Assembly: GCF_034929435.1 (NCBI RefSeq)
Contig: NZ_JAYFUM010000029.1
Span: forward strand, 1-64,000
Reading direction: 5' to 3'
Origin: Arcicella rigui
GTDB lineage: Bacteria; Bacteroidota; Bacteroidia; Cytophagales; Spirosomataceae
Length of the DNA stretch: 64,000 nucleotides
The notes below the pieces were generated by a model that made no database searches, was not told the DNA's origin, and saw nothing but the letters and a program-made list of their open reading frames with translations. Shown one piece after another: positions 34,639 to 43,377 of this stretch (position 1 is its first letter; every line of letters starts with the position of its first letter). A program made the translations under genes and the position numbers.

Positions 34639-35752
34639 TTGATTATTTGGGTTTGATGGTTTGATGAATTTTTTACACTTTTATTTTTTTATCGCCATTG
34701 TTTGTGTCTCCACAAATAATTTGGCGAATTAGCTTATCCATTACGTTCAATCATAATTGATGATGGAACAAAATATTAGGTTATTTGTGATGATACGAAT
34801 AAGAGATAGTGTAAGCCTACTCTTAAATTCCTATTTATGAGATATTTATTGAATCTTTCTATGTTAAATGAAATTCGATAACACCCTCTTGCCTCTGAAA
34901 CTATATCAACAAATCACCCACTAAAATACACAAATTTTCGATAAAAGTTGAAGCTTTAATTTTGGCTGATGACATGAATTTTAATCAAACATTTTATATT
35001 TTATTGCTGACTAACAATGATTCTATGCAACCTTACAAAACTACTTTGCTGACTTACAATAATTCTCTGTAAGCTTACAAAGCTGTATTGCAAGCCTGCA
35101 AAAGTTTATTGTAAGAATGAAAAACCATTTTGCTGACTTACAATTATTTTTTGCAAGTTTACATGAACATTTTCTTGCCTTTATTTCTTTGAAATAAGGT
35201 TGCAAAACTTTTTTGTAATCTTACAAAATGTCATTGCAAGCTTACAAAATTGTTTTGTTTCCTTACAAAAGTCTATTGTAAGATTACATTTTTTTCCATC
35301 AAGACTCACTCAATATTTTTTTTGCTAATTTATTTTCAATAAAACCTTTTTACAATTCAGACTTTACGATTTCTAATTTAAAAATACCCATTTCAACTCC
35401 TCAGTCGTATAAGTAATTGATTGGCAAGCCTATACTTCTTTCGGCTGTGATATTATCTTAAACAAATAATACAATATAGATTTAAACTATTCATATATAA
35501 AAACTATCAATTTGATTTATAAAATTCTTCCATGTAATTTTGAGCATTGATTATAAAAAAAATAACATATAATCTTAAAAAAATATTAATGATTTAAAGT
35601 TTAAAATCAGAGCAATTTCTATATTTACAGAATAGAAAATAAAACCTCAAAAGCTAATTCGCTAACAATCAAATCTGTAAAACTGAAATAAACTTTAAGT
35701 CTATCAATAAGCAGTCCTCAAAATTTATCATTACATTAATTTTAAAATCGAC
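34639..35752. other. Long non-coding region ahead of katG
   Basis: 1114 bp with no gene on either strand. It contains the 21-bp array at 35003-35287. The part closest to katG is AT-rich; TATATTTA at about 35629 is a near match to the -7 box but lacks the final G. No OxyR- or PerR-like site could be called with confidence. Confidence 0.6.
35003..35287 (+). repeat. Degenerate tandem array of 21-bp units upstream of katG
   Basis: About twelve units of the form G-NTTACAAAA-n6-TTGYAA are repeated with a period of 21 bp (some 20 or 22). Examples are at about 35085, 35229 and 35250. Unit junctions form the near-palindrome TTGTAAGCTTACAA, so a symmetric motif recurs every two helical turns. Stop codons interrupt every frame, so it is not coding now. 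Confidence 0.75.
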
Positions 35753-37984
35753 ATGGAACAACATTCATCATCACAAAACGGAGCAGGCAAATGCCCTTTT
35801 AATCATGGTACAGGTGCAACCCCAATCATCAAGCAAACCGCTGGCGGTGGTACGAGAAATCACGATTGGTGGCCCAATCAATTAAGGCTAAATATTTTGC
35901 GTCAACACTCTGCTTTGACGAATCCAATGGGTGAAGATTTCAATTATGCTGAGGAGTTCAAATCGCTTGATTTGGCTACTGTTAAGCAAGAAATTGTTGA
36001 TTTAATGACTACTTCACAGGATTGGTGGCCAGCAGATTATGGTCATTATGGCCCTTTCTTTATCCGTATGGCTTGGCACAGTGCTGGTACTTATCGTACT
36101 GCTGATGGTCGTGGTGGTGCTGGTGCTGGTACACAGCGTTTTGCTCCTTTGAATAGCTGGCCAGACAACGGTAATTTGGATAAAGCTCGTTTGTTGCTTT
36201 GGCCAATTAAACAAAAATATGGTAAGAAAATCTCTTGGGCTGATTTGATGATTTTAGCAGGTAACTGTGCATTAGAATCAATGGGCTTTAAAACTTTTGG
36301 ATTTGGTGGTGGTCGTATAGATGTTTGGGAACCAGAAGAAGATATTTATTGGGGTTCAGAAGGAAAATGGTTGGACGACAAAAGATACTCTGGCGATCGT
36401 GAATTAGAAAATCCATTAGCGGCTGTACAAATGGGATTAATTTATGTAAACCCAGAAGGACCAAATGGTACTCCAGACCCATTAGCGGCGGCTCGTGACA
36501 TTCGTGAGACTTTTGCACGTATGGCTATGAACGACGAAGAAACGGTTGCTTTGATTGCAGGTGGACATACTTTTGGTAAAGCTCATGGAGCCGCAGACCC
36601 AAGTAAATATGTTGGTCCAGAACCAGCGGCAGCAGGTATTGAAGAACAAGGACTTGGCTGGAAAAATACTTATGGCAGTGGTAATGGTGGTTATACTATC
36701 ACAAGTGGTTTGGAAGGTGCTTGGACAAGTACGCCAACACAATGGAGTAATGGTTACTTTGATAACTTATTTGGTTATGACTGGGAATTGACGAAAAGCC
36801 CTGCTGGAGCTCATCAGTGGACACCAAAAGGTGGAGTAGCAACAGACCTCGTTCCTGATGCACACGATGCCAGTAAACGCCATGCTCCAATCATGTTCAC
36901 AACCGATTTGGCTTTGAGATTAGACCCTGCTTATGAAAAAATCTCAAGACATTTCCATGAAAACCCAGAAGCTTTTGCAGACGCTTTTGCTCGTGCTTGG
37001 TTTAAATTAACGCACCGTGACATGGGGCCAAAAGTACTTTATTTAGGAAATGAAGTACCAGCAGAAGATTTGATTTGGCAAGACCCAATCCCTGCTGTTG
37101 ACCATGAACTTGTTGATGAAAACGATATTGCAGCCTTGAAAGCAAATATCGCAGCTTCTGGCTTGTCTGTTTCGGAATTGGTATCAACTGCATGGGCTTC
37201 TGCTTCAACTTTCCGTGGCTCAGACAAACGTGGTGGTGCTAATGGTGCTCGTGTTCGTTTAGCTCCACAAAAAGATTGGGAAGTAAATAATCCTGCTTCT
37301 TTAGCTAAAGTACTTCAAACACTTGAGAGTATTCAAGGTGAATTCAACGGTATTCAAACGGGAGCTAAAAAGGTGTCATTAGCAGACCTTATCGTGTTGG
37401 CTGGTAATGTGGGTATCGAACAAGCAGCGAAAAATGCAGGTTATGAAATTACAGTACCATTTACAGCAGGACGTACCGATGCTTCGGCTGAACAAACTGA
37501 TGTTGAATCATTTGCTGTACTTGAACCAATTGCCGATGGTTTCCGCAATTATAAAAAGAAACAATACAGTATTTCTACGGAAGAAATGTTGGTAGATAAA
37601 GCACAGTTAATGACGCTTACTGCTCCTGAAATGACTGTTTTAGTAGGTGGTTTGCGTGTGTTGAATACTAATTTCGACCAGTCTTCACATGGTGTATTTA
37701 CCAAACGTCCACAAACATTGACGAATGATTTCTTTGTGAATTTACTTGACTTAGGAACTACTTGGAGTGCTATTTCAAACGACCAAGAGGTATTCTTAGG
37801 ACGTAGCCGTAAAAACGGAGAAGTAAAATGGACAGGAACAAGAGCAGATTTGATTTTTGGTTCAAACTCTGAGCTTAGAGCCATTGCCGAAGTATATGCT
37901 TGTGCTGACGGACAAGATAAATTCGTAAAAGACTTTGTAGCTGCATGGACAAAAGTAATGAACCTTGACCGTTTCGATTTGTAG
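35753..37984 (+). CDS. katG: Bifunctional catalase-peroxidase KatG
   Basis: 743 residues, normal for KatG. It removes hydrogen peroxide and also acts as a peroxidase, using haem b. In the N-terminal active domain the distal Arg105, Trp108 and His109 (RMAWHSAGTYR), the covalent Met-Tyr-Trp adduct residues Trp108, Tyr231 (GLIYVNPEG) and Met257 (ARMAMND), and the proximal His272 (GGHTFGKAHG) are all present. The C-terminal half is the usual degenerate duplicate domain. There is no signal peptide, so it is cytoplasmic. It has its own long upstream region and a terminator at 38011. Confidence 0.98.
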   Translation: MEQHSSSQNGAGKCPFNHGTGATPIIKQTAGGGTRNHDWWPNQLRLNILRQHSALTNPMGEDFNYAEEFKSLDLATVKQEIVDLMTTSQDWWPADYGHYGPFFIRMAWHSAGTYRTADGRGGAGAGTQRFAPLNSWPDNGNLDKARLLLWPIKQKYGKKISWADLMILAGNCALESMGFKTFGFGGGRIDVWEPEEDIYWGSEGKWLDDKRYSGDRELENPLAAVQMGLIYVNPEGPNGTPDPLAAARDIRETFARMAMNDEETVALIAGGHTFGKAHGAADPSKYVGPEPAAAGIEEQGLGWKNTYGSGNGGYTITSGLEGAWTSTPTQWSNGYFDNLFGYDWELTKSPAGAHQWTPKGGVATDLVPDAHDASKRHAPIMFTTDLALRLDPAYEKISRHFHENPEAFADAFARAWFKLTHRDMGPKVLYLGNEVPAEDLIWQDPIPAVDHELVDENDIAALKANIAASGLSVSELVSTAWASASTFRGSDKRGGANGARVRLAPQKDWEVNNPASLAKVLQTLESIQGEFNGIQTGAKKVSLADLIVLAGNVGIEQAAKNAGYEITVPFTAGRTDASAEQTDVESFAVLEPIADGFRNYKKKQYSISTEEMLVDKAQLMTLTAPEMTVLVGGLRVLNTNFDQSSHGVFTKRPQTLTNDFFVNLLDLGTTWSAISNDQEVFLGRSRKNGEVKWTGTRADLIFGSNSELRAIAEVYACADGQDKFVKDFVAAWTKVMNLDRFDL

Positions 37985-38010
37985 TAATACTTTAGAATTT
38001 TAAAAACCAT

Positions 38011-38046
38011 TAGGGCTGAGGATTTTCTCAGCCCTATTTTATTTTA
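38011..38046. terminator. Bidirectional terminator, katG / TRIC gene
   Basis: TAGGGCTGAG pairs with CTCAGCCCTA (38011-38020 with 38027-38036), followed by T-runs. The stop codon of the convergent minus gene lies within the right arm. Confidence 0.85.
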
Positions 38047-38636
38047 GGCAAAGAAATATTTTTCTTTACTGCAAAAAGCCTAATTCCTACGATACTCATC
38101 ACTGTTAAAGTTTCGACTAATTCTGTCGGCAAACCTATTTTTCTGAGCAAAAAGTACAACAAACCACCGATAATACAAGCTGTTGCATAAATCTCTTTCT
38201 TGAAAAGTGTCGGGATTTCATTCAAAAAAGTATCTCGAATTACACCACCAAAACAAGCCGTAATTGTTCCTAAAATAATACAAGCCATCAAGTCCAAATC
38301 AATGGCAAGTCCTTCTTGGATTCCTCTTAAAGTAAAAAATCCTAAACCCAGCGAGTCGAAGAGTGTTAGGGTTTTATCCAATTTTTCAATATGATTTTTA
38401 AAGAGTATTGTAAGTACAGCAATGCCAATAATCAACAAAATCACAGAAGAATCGAGCAACCATCTTACAGGAAAATGTCCAATCAAAACATCACGAATCG
38501 TTCCTCCACCAATAGAAGTCACGAAAGCGATTACTGATAAACCAAAAATATCCAATTGTTTTCTGATGCCAGCCAAAGTACCCGAAACAGCAAAAGCAAT
38601 CGTTCCGCCAATATTAATAATCGTAAAAAATTCCAT
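38034..38636 (-). CDS. TRIC-type cation channel protein (UPF0126)
   Basis: 200 residues with two similar halves of three membrane helices each. The repeated motif SIGGGTIRDVLIG in the first half and CFGGVIRDTFLNE in the second are the pore-lining GGG/GGxxRD signatures of trimeric intracellular cation channels. Prokaryotic members conduct potassium and sodium. It stands alone, convergent with katG. Confidence 0.9.
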   Translation of the reverse strand: MEFFTIINIGGTIAFAVSGTLAGIRKQLDIFGLSVIAFVTSIGGGTIRDVLIGHFPVRWLLDSSVILLIIGIAVLTILFKNHIEKLDKTLTLFDSLGLGFFTLRGIQEGLAIDLDLMACIILGTITACFGGVIRDTFLNEIPTLFKKEIYATACIIGGLLYFLLRKIGLPTELVETLTVMSIVGIRLFAVKKNISLPKIK

Positions 38637-38645
38637 AATCTTTAA

Positions 38646-38687
38646 TAAAAAAAGACTTGATGATTACTTCTGGGTAATCATCAAGTC
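38646..38687 (-). terminator. Terminator of the alpha/beta hydrolase gene
   Basis: GACTTGATGATTAC pairs perfectly (38654-38667 with 38674-38687). On the minus strand a seven-T run follows. Confidence 0.85.
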
Positions 38688-38712
38688 ATACTGAGTTATC
38701 TGCAAAATTAAA

Positions 38713-40023
38713 TTATTTCACTGGTACTTCGTGTAATAATTCTAAACCAACTGACGAACGTGGCGGAAAACCTGTCCAGTTCTTTTCGTTTGAATTCGCT
38801 TGTACCGACAAGTACTTCCCAAAATCTTTTTGTTTCAACTGAATGCCTAAAAATGCTGTGATAAAATGTTGGTTGATATTATTGATGCGTTTTTCGTTCC
38901 AAGCAGGTTCTGAATAATGAAAATAGTCTCTGGCATGTTCCGGAATAAAAGCCTCCGCTGGTGGTGGATTCGGTGCTACATTATGGCGGGCATTCATATA
39001 AGTAAGCAAGTAACGGTCGCTATTAATCGTTCCTTTATAAATCGCCTTGATTCCATCTTCATAACCCGAAATATCATCTTGATTTCCTGCTACAAAAAAA
39101 GTAGGTACTTTCAAGCCTTTTAGTCCTTCGGCATCCCAAACCCCACGTTGCATTCCCCACGGAGCAAAAGCAACTACCGCTTTGATGCGTGCATCTTGCG
39201 AAGCCGCATACTCAGCATTACCAGCAGAGCGTACTTCGATGGCTTTACTACCGCCCGTCAAAGCAGAAAACAAACCAATCGCTTGCTGGCTATACCCTGC
39301 TCCTGCGGCATTCAACACGCCATAACCACCCATTGAATAACCAATCAAAGCCGTATTATTGGCATCCGCTAATCCTGCCAAAAAGCTCTTACTATTAGCT
39401 TTCGACAATTCAGCCATTTGATTCAAGACGAACAAAATATCTTTTCCTCGATTCAATAAAGTACTCTGAAAAGGCGAAGCATCACGATAAGTAGATTCTG
39501 TATGGTCAATTGCCACCACAACATAGCCTTTTGAAGCCAAATTTTCTGTAAGATAAGTCATCAAATATCTTGAACCCAAGTAACCATGCGACACAATCAG
39601 TAAAGGAAAAACTCCTGCATCAGTTCTCGGTTTTGCATCACGAGCCGCTCTACCCGGAAATTTGAAAGGAATTAATGGACGTTTAGGGTCGTTTGAAACA
39701 CCAAATACTTGGTCGTAGAGTACAGCTTCTTTTTCATTTTCAGCCAAGTTGGCTGGATACCAAACTTCTACTTTCAAAGGTCTATCATAAAGTGGGTCAA
39801 CGCCTGCTTTCGATTTCAGAATATCCACTTGTCCTTTATGCACAAATTCAAGTGTTCTTACTCCTACTTTGTATTCTCCTCTGGGAGCTAATTCGGGAGC
39901 ATCAGGCATAGCATCGCCAAAGACATAATCTGTTTTTTGAGCTTGTGAAGTAGTTTTAACACTCGTTAAAACCAACAACACAAAAGCTGCCGTTTTCAGC
40001 AATTGTTTAAAATTTTGTTTCAT
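38713..40023 (-). CDS. Secreted alpha/beta hydrolase (PAF-acetylhydrolase/dienelactone-hydrolase-like)
   Basis: 436 residues. An N-terminal signal peptide (about 1-29, FVLLVLTSVKTTSQAQ) indicates export. The hydrolase core has FPLLIVSHGYLGSRYLMTY, VVVAIDHTEST, the nucleophile elbow ALIGYSMGGYGVLNAAGA (Ser) and VPTFFVAGNQDDISG (Asp). The family includes platelet-activating-factor acetylhydrolases and poly-ester hydrolases; the substrate here is unknown. The gene is alone in its transcription unit. Confidence 0.82.
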   Translation of the reverse strand: MKQNFKQLLKTAAFVLLVLTSVKTTSQAQKTDYVFGDAMPDAPELAPRGEYKVGVRTLEFVHKGQVDILKSKAGVDPLYDRPLKVEVWYPANLAENEKEAVLYDQVFGVSNDPKRPLIPFKFPGRAARDAKPRTDAGVFPLLIVSHGYLGSRYLMTYLTENLASKGYVVVAIDHTESTYRDASPFQSTLLNRGKDILFVLNQMAELSKANSKSFLAGLADANNTALIGYSMGGYGVLNAAGAGYSQQAIGLFSALTGGSKAIEVRSAGNAEYAASQDARIKAVVAFAPWGMQRGVWDAEGLKGLKVPTFFVAGNQDDISGYEDGIKAIYKGTINSDRYLLTYMNARHNVAPNPPPAEAFIPEHARDYFHYSEPAWNEKRINNINQHFITAFLGIQLKQKDFGKYLSVQANSNEKNWTGFPPRSSVGLELLHEVPVK

Positions 40024-40181
40024 AGTTGATTGAGATTGTAATAAATTTGTGATTGGTAAATAGTTATTGATGATTATTATTTTTTTCTTAATTATTTGTT
40101 TGTCAGCTATTTAACGAAATAAACATCACTAAAGAAGTAATAAAAGTTACTGATTCGTAATTATCAATCATTGCCAAAAAA

Positions 40182-40208
40182 AATCATAATTCAAAATTCA
40201 TAACTAAC
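40182..40208 (-). repeat. Short heptamer run at the 3' end of the VWA gene
   Basis: aatcata, attcaaa, attcata and actaac(t) are in 7-bp phase next to the stop of the minus-strand VWA gene. Confidence 0.5.
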
Positions 40209-42290
40209 TCAATATCCTCCCAAGTACTTCCTAATTACCCATTCAGCCGTGAGTAAAGTAAGTATCAAGAAAAATATCCAACGAAGATTTATCATTTCTT
40301 TTAAGTCTTCAGTGGCTTCTATTTTATCAGGTACTTGATGATTCAGTATTGCTTGTTTCAAAGTTTCAAACTGATTGTGCTTGTAAAATGTTCCGCCAGT
40401 TTTTTTCGATAATTGTCTTAACTCATCAAAATCAGCCGTCAGGTTTGCATTTTCGATTTGTAAATCTCTAATCACAAATTCGCCCGTAGCTTGCTCAGTT
40501 TTACCAAGTACTGTTGCTACGGCTTTGTAGCGATACACGCCTGCGGGTAAAGTACTGATTTCAAATTTGGTATTTTCTGGAGAAGTCGAATAAGTAAAAG
40601 TTTTAGTAATGCCTTTCTCGTCTTTGATTTCTAATTTTATCGGTATATCATAAAGTTTTTCGTAAATGGCATTATAAATTTCCGTTTCAAAAACGACCTT
40701 CTCTCCTACCGATAACAAATTTCTTACAGGATATACTCTTAGTTTTCGTTTGTCGTCTTTGGCTGAAATATATTGTAAAACTTTAGTAATAATGTCGTCC
40801 ACTACCACTTGTTTTTCTGTGAGTTGGTATTCTTCCAAACGCCAATTCCAAAGTCCTTCACCCATAAAAATCGCCGATTTTTTTGCACCTGTACCGACAG
40901 CTAATAAAGGATTGGGAGTTTGCGTGTTCCCTACTTTTTGGTACAGAACAACTTCTGTATTGGGCAACAAAGTATATTCACCAAAAGGAACTGAAATAGG
41001 CGAAAACTTTGAAACGATGTCTAATTGATTCGATTCAAAATTTAACGATTTAAAATTCTTGTTAAAAACGCCTGTTACTTTGTCGATTTCTCCAAAATCA
41101 GTATTGATTTTTACTAACTGATTCCATTGGTTCAATTGGTTCACACCAGATTGATTTCCCAAAACTAAAAAAGTAGGAATTCCTTTGGCAATTAAAGGCT
41201 GATAAACGTTCTCATAAGTATCTTCTACATCGGGTAATTGGTGTAAAATCAGTAAATTATAATTCTTAGAAAGTACATCAGGATTCGCATTTTCGGTTAG
41301 AATTTTTACATCTACTTCATAATTTTCATTTTTTTCGATGATACTTTTCAAGGCTTTTACGTCTGGATGCGGAGCAAGTGCCAAGAGTAAAATTTTCTCT
41401 TTTCCATCAATTACTTCTACATAAACGTCTTGACGATTGTTACGATTAGTAAATTCTCCATTCAGAAAATCTACCTCAACAGTCAAATGCTGAACGCCAA
41501 TTTGCGAAGCCGTTGCATTGAATGTTATGCTTTTAAAATCATCATTTTGCTGAAAACTCAGTACTTGTTTATCAATAATTTTTCCTGCTTGTTTCAAATA
41601 CACATTGGCTGTTTTTCCCGAAAAACCAAAAGCAGAAATATCTGCCTGCACAGGAAATTTATTACCCAAGTAGGCAATTTTATTGGCGTAAACGGTTTTG
41701 ATGGCTACGTCTTTTTTGGGAATAGTATCGCCCAAACCGACAGTGTTGACTACAAAATTGAAGTTTTCGGAAGCAGGCGAAATTCCTTCATTGAAAATTC
41801 CATCTGAAACCAAAACTACATCTGTTAGATTTTGGTCTTCAAAAGTATTTTTAATACCAGAAAGTAACTGTGAAAGGTTACTGGTAGCTTTATTGAATTG
41901 AATGCTGTTGAGGTCTTGAGGTTTCTGCTCGTCGAAGGTAGCAAAATCTACTTGGTATTCTTTATTTTCTAAACTTTCTTTTAAATCATTAAGGCTATTT
42001 TTGAGTTCAGTAAGTGTTTTTTGTCCAACGATATTGAGAGATGAAGAATTATCAATGGCAAAAACGACTGTCTTTTTTTGAGTAACTTGTGTGATTTGAC
42101 GAATCAAAAAGCTAAGTAAAAGCAAGGACAGCACACTGACAGACACAAATCTGAAAGCAGCCAATAAATAATTTTGGGATTTAGTCCAATGCGTATTTTT
42201 TTGGTAGAGAACAAAAGCATAAACGCCACCAACCAAAAGACAAAGCGGAATAAACCAAGGAGAGGATTGAAAGAGAAAATCGAATTTCAT
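40209..42290 (-). CDS. VWA-like membrane protein (BatA/N-terminal-type)
   Basis: 693 residues. Two N-terminal membrane helices (about 12-32 and 43-66) and one at the C-terminus (about 668-686) anchor it in the inner membrane. Between them is a von Willebrand A-like domain with the metal-site motif FAIDNSSSLN (DxSxS, about 75-84) and VVLVSDGIFNEG, then beta-sandwich repeats and a glutamine-amidotransferase-like Rossmann region (ILLLALAPHPDVKALKSII). This layout is frequent in Bacteroidota. A structural or peptide-sensing role is suspected, but no function is proven. Confidence 0.8.
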   Translation of the reverse strand: MKFDFLFQSSPWFIPLCLLVGGVYAFVLYQKNTHWTKSQNYLLAAFRFVSVSVLSLLLLSFLIRQITQVTQKKTVVFAIDNSSSLNIVGQKTLTELKNSLNDLKESLENKEYQVDFATFDEQKPQDLNSIQFNKATSNLSQLLSGIKNTFEDQNLTDVVLVSDGIFNEGISPASENFNFVVNTVGLGDTIPKKDVAIKTVYANKIAYLGNKFPVQADISAFGFSGKTANVYLKQAGKIIDKQVLSFQQNDDFKSITFNATASQIGVQHLTVEVDFLNGEFTNRNNRQDVYVEVIDGKEKILLLALAPHPDVKALKSIIEKNENYEVDVKILTENANPDVLSKNYNLLILHQLPDVEDTYENVYQPLIAKGIPTFLVLGNQSGVNQLNQWNQLVKINTDFGEIDKVTGVFNKNFKSLNFESNQLDIVSKFSPISVPFGEYTLLPNTEVVLYQKVGNTQTPNPLLAVGTGAKKSAIFMGEGLWNWRLEEYQLTEKQVVVDDIITKVLQYISAKDDKRKLRVYPVRNLLSVGEKVVFETEIYNAIYEKLYDIPIKLEIKDEKGITKTFTYSTSPENTKFEISTLPAGVYRYKAVATVLGKTEQATGEFVIRDLQIENANLTADFDELRQLSKKTGGTFYKHNQFETLKQAILNHQVPDKIEATEDLKEMINLRWIFFLILTLLTAEWVIRKYLGGY

Positions 42291-42336
42291 GTTGGGGTTG
42301 TTTGTTGTCTCTTATCAAAATAGGTAGAAAATAATT

Positions 42337-42404
42337 GTGAATTAGTGAATGAGTGATTTAGTGACTGTTTTTAAATGAACCACTAAATCACTCATTCATT
42401 CACT
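42337..42404. repeat. Inverted octamer arrays 3' of fabG
   Basis: gtgaatta, gtgaatga, gtgattta, gtgactgt (42337-42368) and cactaaat, cactcatt, cattcact (42381-42404) are in 8-bp phase. The stretch 42345-42363 is complementary to 42381-42399 at 18 of 19 positions. It lies directly after the fabG stop and likely terminates it. Confidence 0.75.
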
Positions 42405-43149
42405 ACGTCAACATACCACCATCAACTTGTAATACTTGACCAGTGATATAACGAGACATATCCGAAGCTAAGAAAACACAAGCGTCTGCTACTTCTTCAG
42501 GTTGTCCGCCACGTTTCAAAGGAATAGATTTTTTCCATTCTTCAGTAGCCGCAGCATTTAATTCGCCAGTCATTTCGGTTTCGATAAAACCAGGAGCGAT
42601 GGCATTTGAACGAATATTTCTTGAACCTAATTCTAAAGCGACAGATTTAGTAAAACCAATAATACCTGCTTTAGAGGCTGCATAATTTGCTTGACCAGCA
42701 TTTCCACGAATACCTACCACAGAAGTAAGGTTGATAATAGAACCAGCCTTTGCTTTCATCATAGGTTTTGTAGCTGCTTTAGTAAGGTTAAAAACAGATT
42801 TCAAGTTTACTTGAATCACAGAATCCCATTGCTCTTCTGTCATACGCATCAACAAGCCATCTTTGGTGATACCTGCATTGTTTACTAATACATCAATTTT
42901 CCCGAAATCAGCTACTACTGAATTCATCAAATCTTCTGCTTGTTTGTAATCAGAAGCATCCGAACGATAGCCAACTGCTTTAACACCTAAAGCCGATAAT
43001 TCTGCTTCTAAAGCCTGACCTTTTTCCACAGATGAAAGATAAGTAAAAGCAACATTTGCCCCTTCTTGAGCCATTTTAAAGGCAATTGCCCGACCGATGC
43101 CTCTTGAAGCACCCGTTACCAAGACCACCTTGTTAGTTAATAATGCCAT
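42403..43149 (-). CDS. fabG: 3-oxoacyl-[acyl-carrier-protein] reductase
   Basis: 248 residues of the classical short-chain dehydrogenase family. It reduces 3-oxoacyl-ACP with NADPH in fatty acid elongation. The cofactor motif TGASRGIGRAIA (about 13-24), NNAGITKDGLLMRM, the catalytic Ser in INLTSVVGIRGNAGQ, and Tyr-x-x-x-Lys in YAASKAGIIGF are present, as is the VDGGM ending typical of FabG. A full promoter precedes it (43181-43211). Confidence 0.95.
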   Translation of the reverse strand: MALLTNKVVLVTGASRGIGRAIAFKMAQEGANVAFTYLSSVEKGQALEAELSALGVKAVGYRSDASDYKQAEDLMNSVVADFGKIDVLVNNAGITKDGLLMRMTEEQWDSVIQVNLKSVFNLTKAATKPMMKAKAGSIINLTSVVGIRGNAGQANYAASKAGIIGFTKSVALELGSRNIRSNAIAPGFIETEMTGELNAAATEEWKKSIPLKRGGQPEEVADACVFLASDMSRYITGQVLQVDGGMLT

Positions 43150-43180
43150 TTATTTTGAATTAATTGTTATTTCCAAAGCT

Positions 43181-43211
43181 CAAAAATAGCACAACGCCCC
43201 AAGACAACAAA
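43181..43211 (-). promoter_or_regulatory. fabG promoter
   Basis: On the minus strand TTTG (43211-43208), exactly 19 nt, then TATTTTTG (43188-43181): a full Bacteroidota promoter. It predicts a leader of about 25 nt. Confidence 0.75.
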
Positions 43212-43320
43212 ATTATATCCAGTATCTTTGAAAGTACTTGTACTTTTCCTTGATTTTTTAGGCTTTCAACTCCAATATTTCAATAACCGTTTGTCTTTCA
43301 AGTTTTTGAATTAGTAAAAC

Positions 43321-43360
43321 AAAAAGGGCTATCTCAAAATTTTCATTTGAAATAGCCCTT
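43321..43360 (-). terminator. clpC terminator
   Basis: AAGGGCTATCTCAAA pairs imperfectly with TTTGAAATAGCCCTT; on the minus strand a T-run follows, 18 nt after the clpC stop. Confidence 0.8.
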
Positions 43361-43377
43361 CTTTTATAAAGACTAAT

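Noticed and set aside
35003..35287. Possible repeat-protein gene (heptads such as YKAVLQACK).
   Set aside because: Stop codons occur every one to three units in all frames and no start or ribosome-binding site is present.
36014..37595. Several open frames of 60-90 codons within katG on both strands.
   Set aside because: They are overlapping shadows of katG with no ribosome-binding context or recognisable product.
43223..43230. Plus-strand TATCTTTG between fabG and clpC.
   Set aside because: It points to no gene; the consensus occurs by chance about once per kilobase per strand in such AT-rich DNA.
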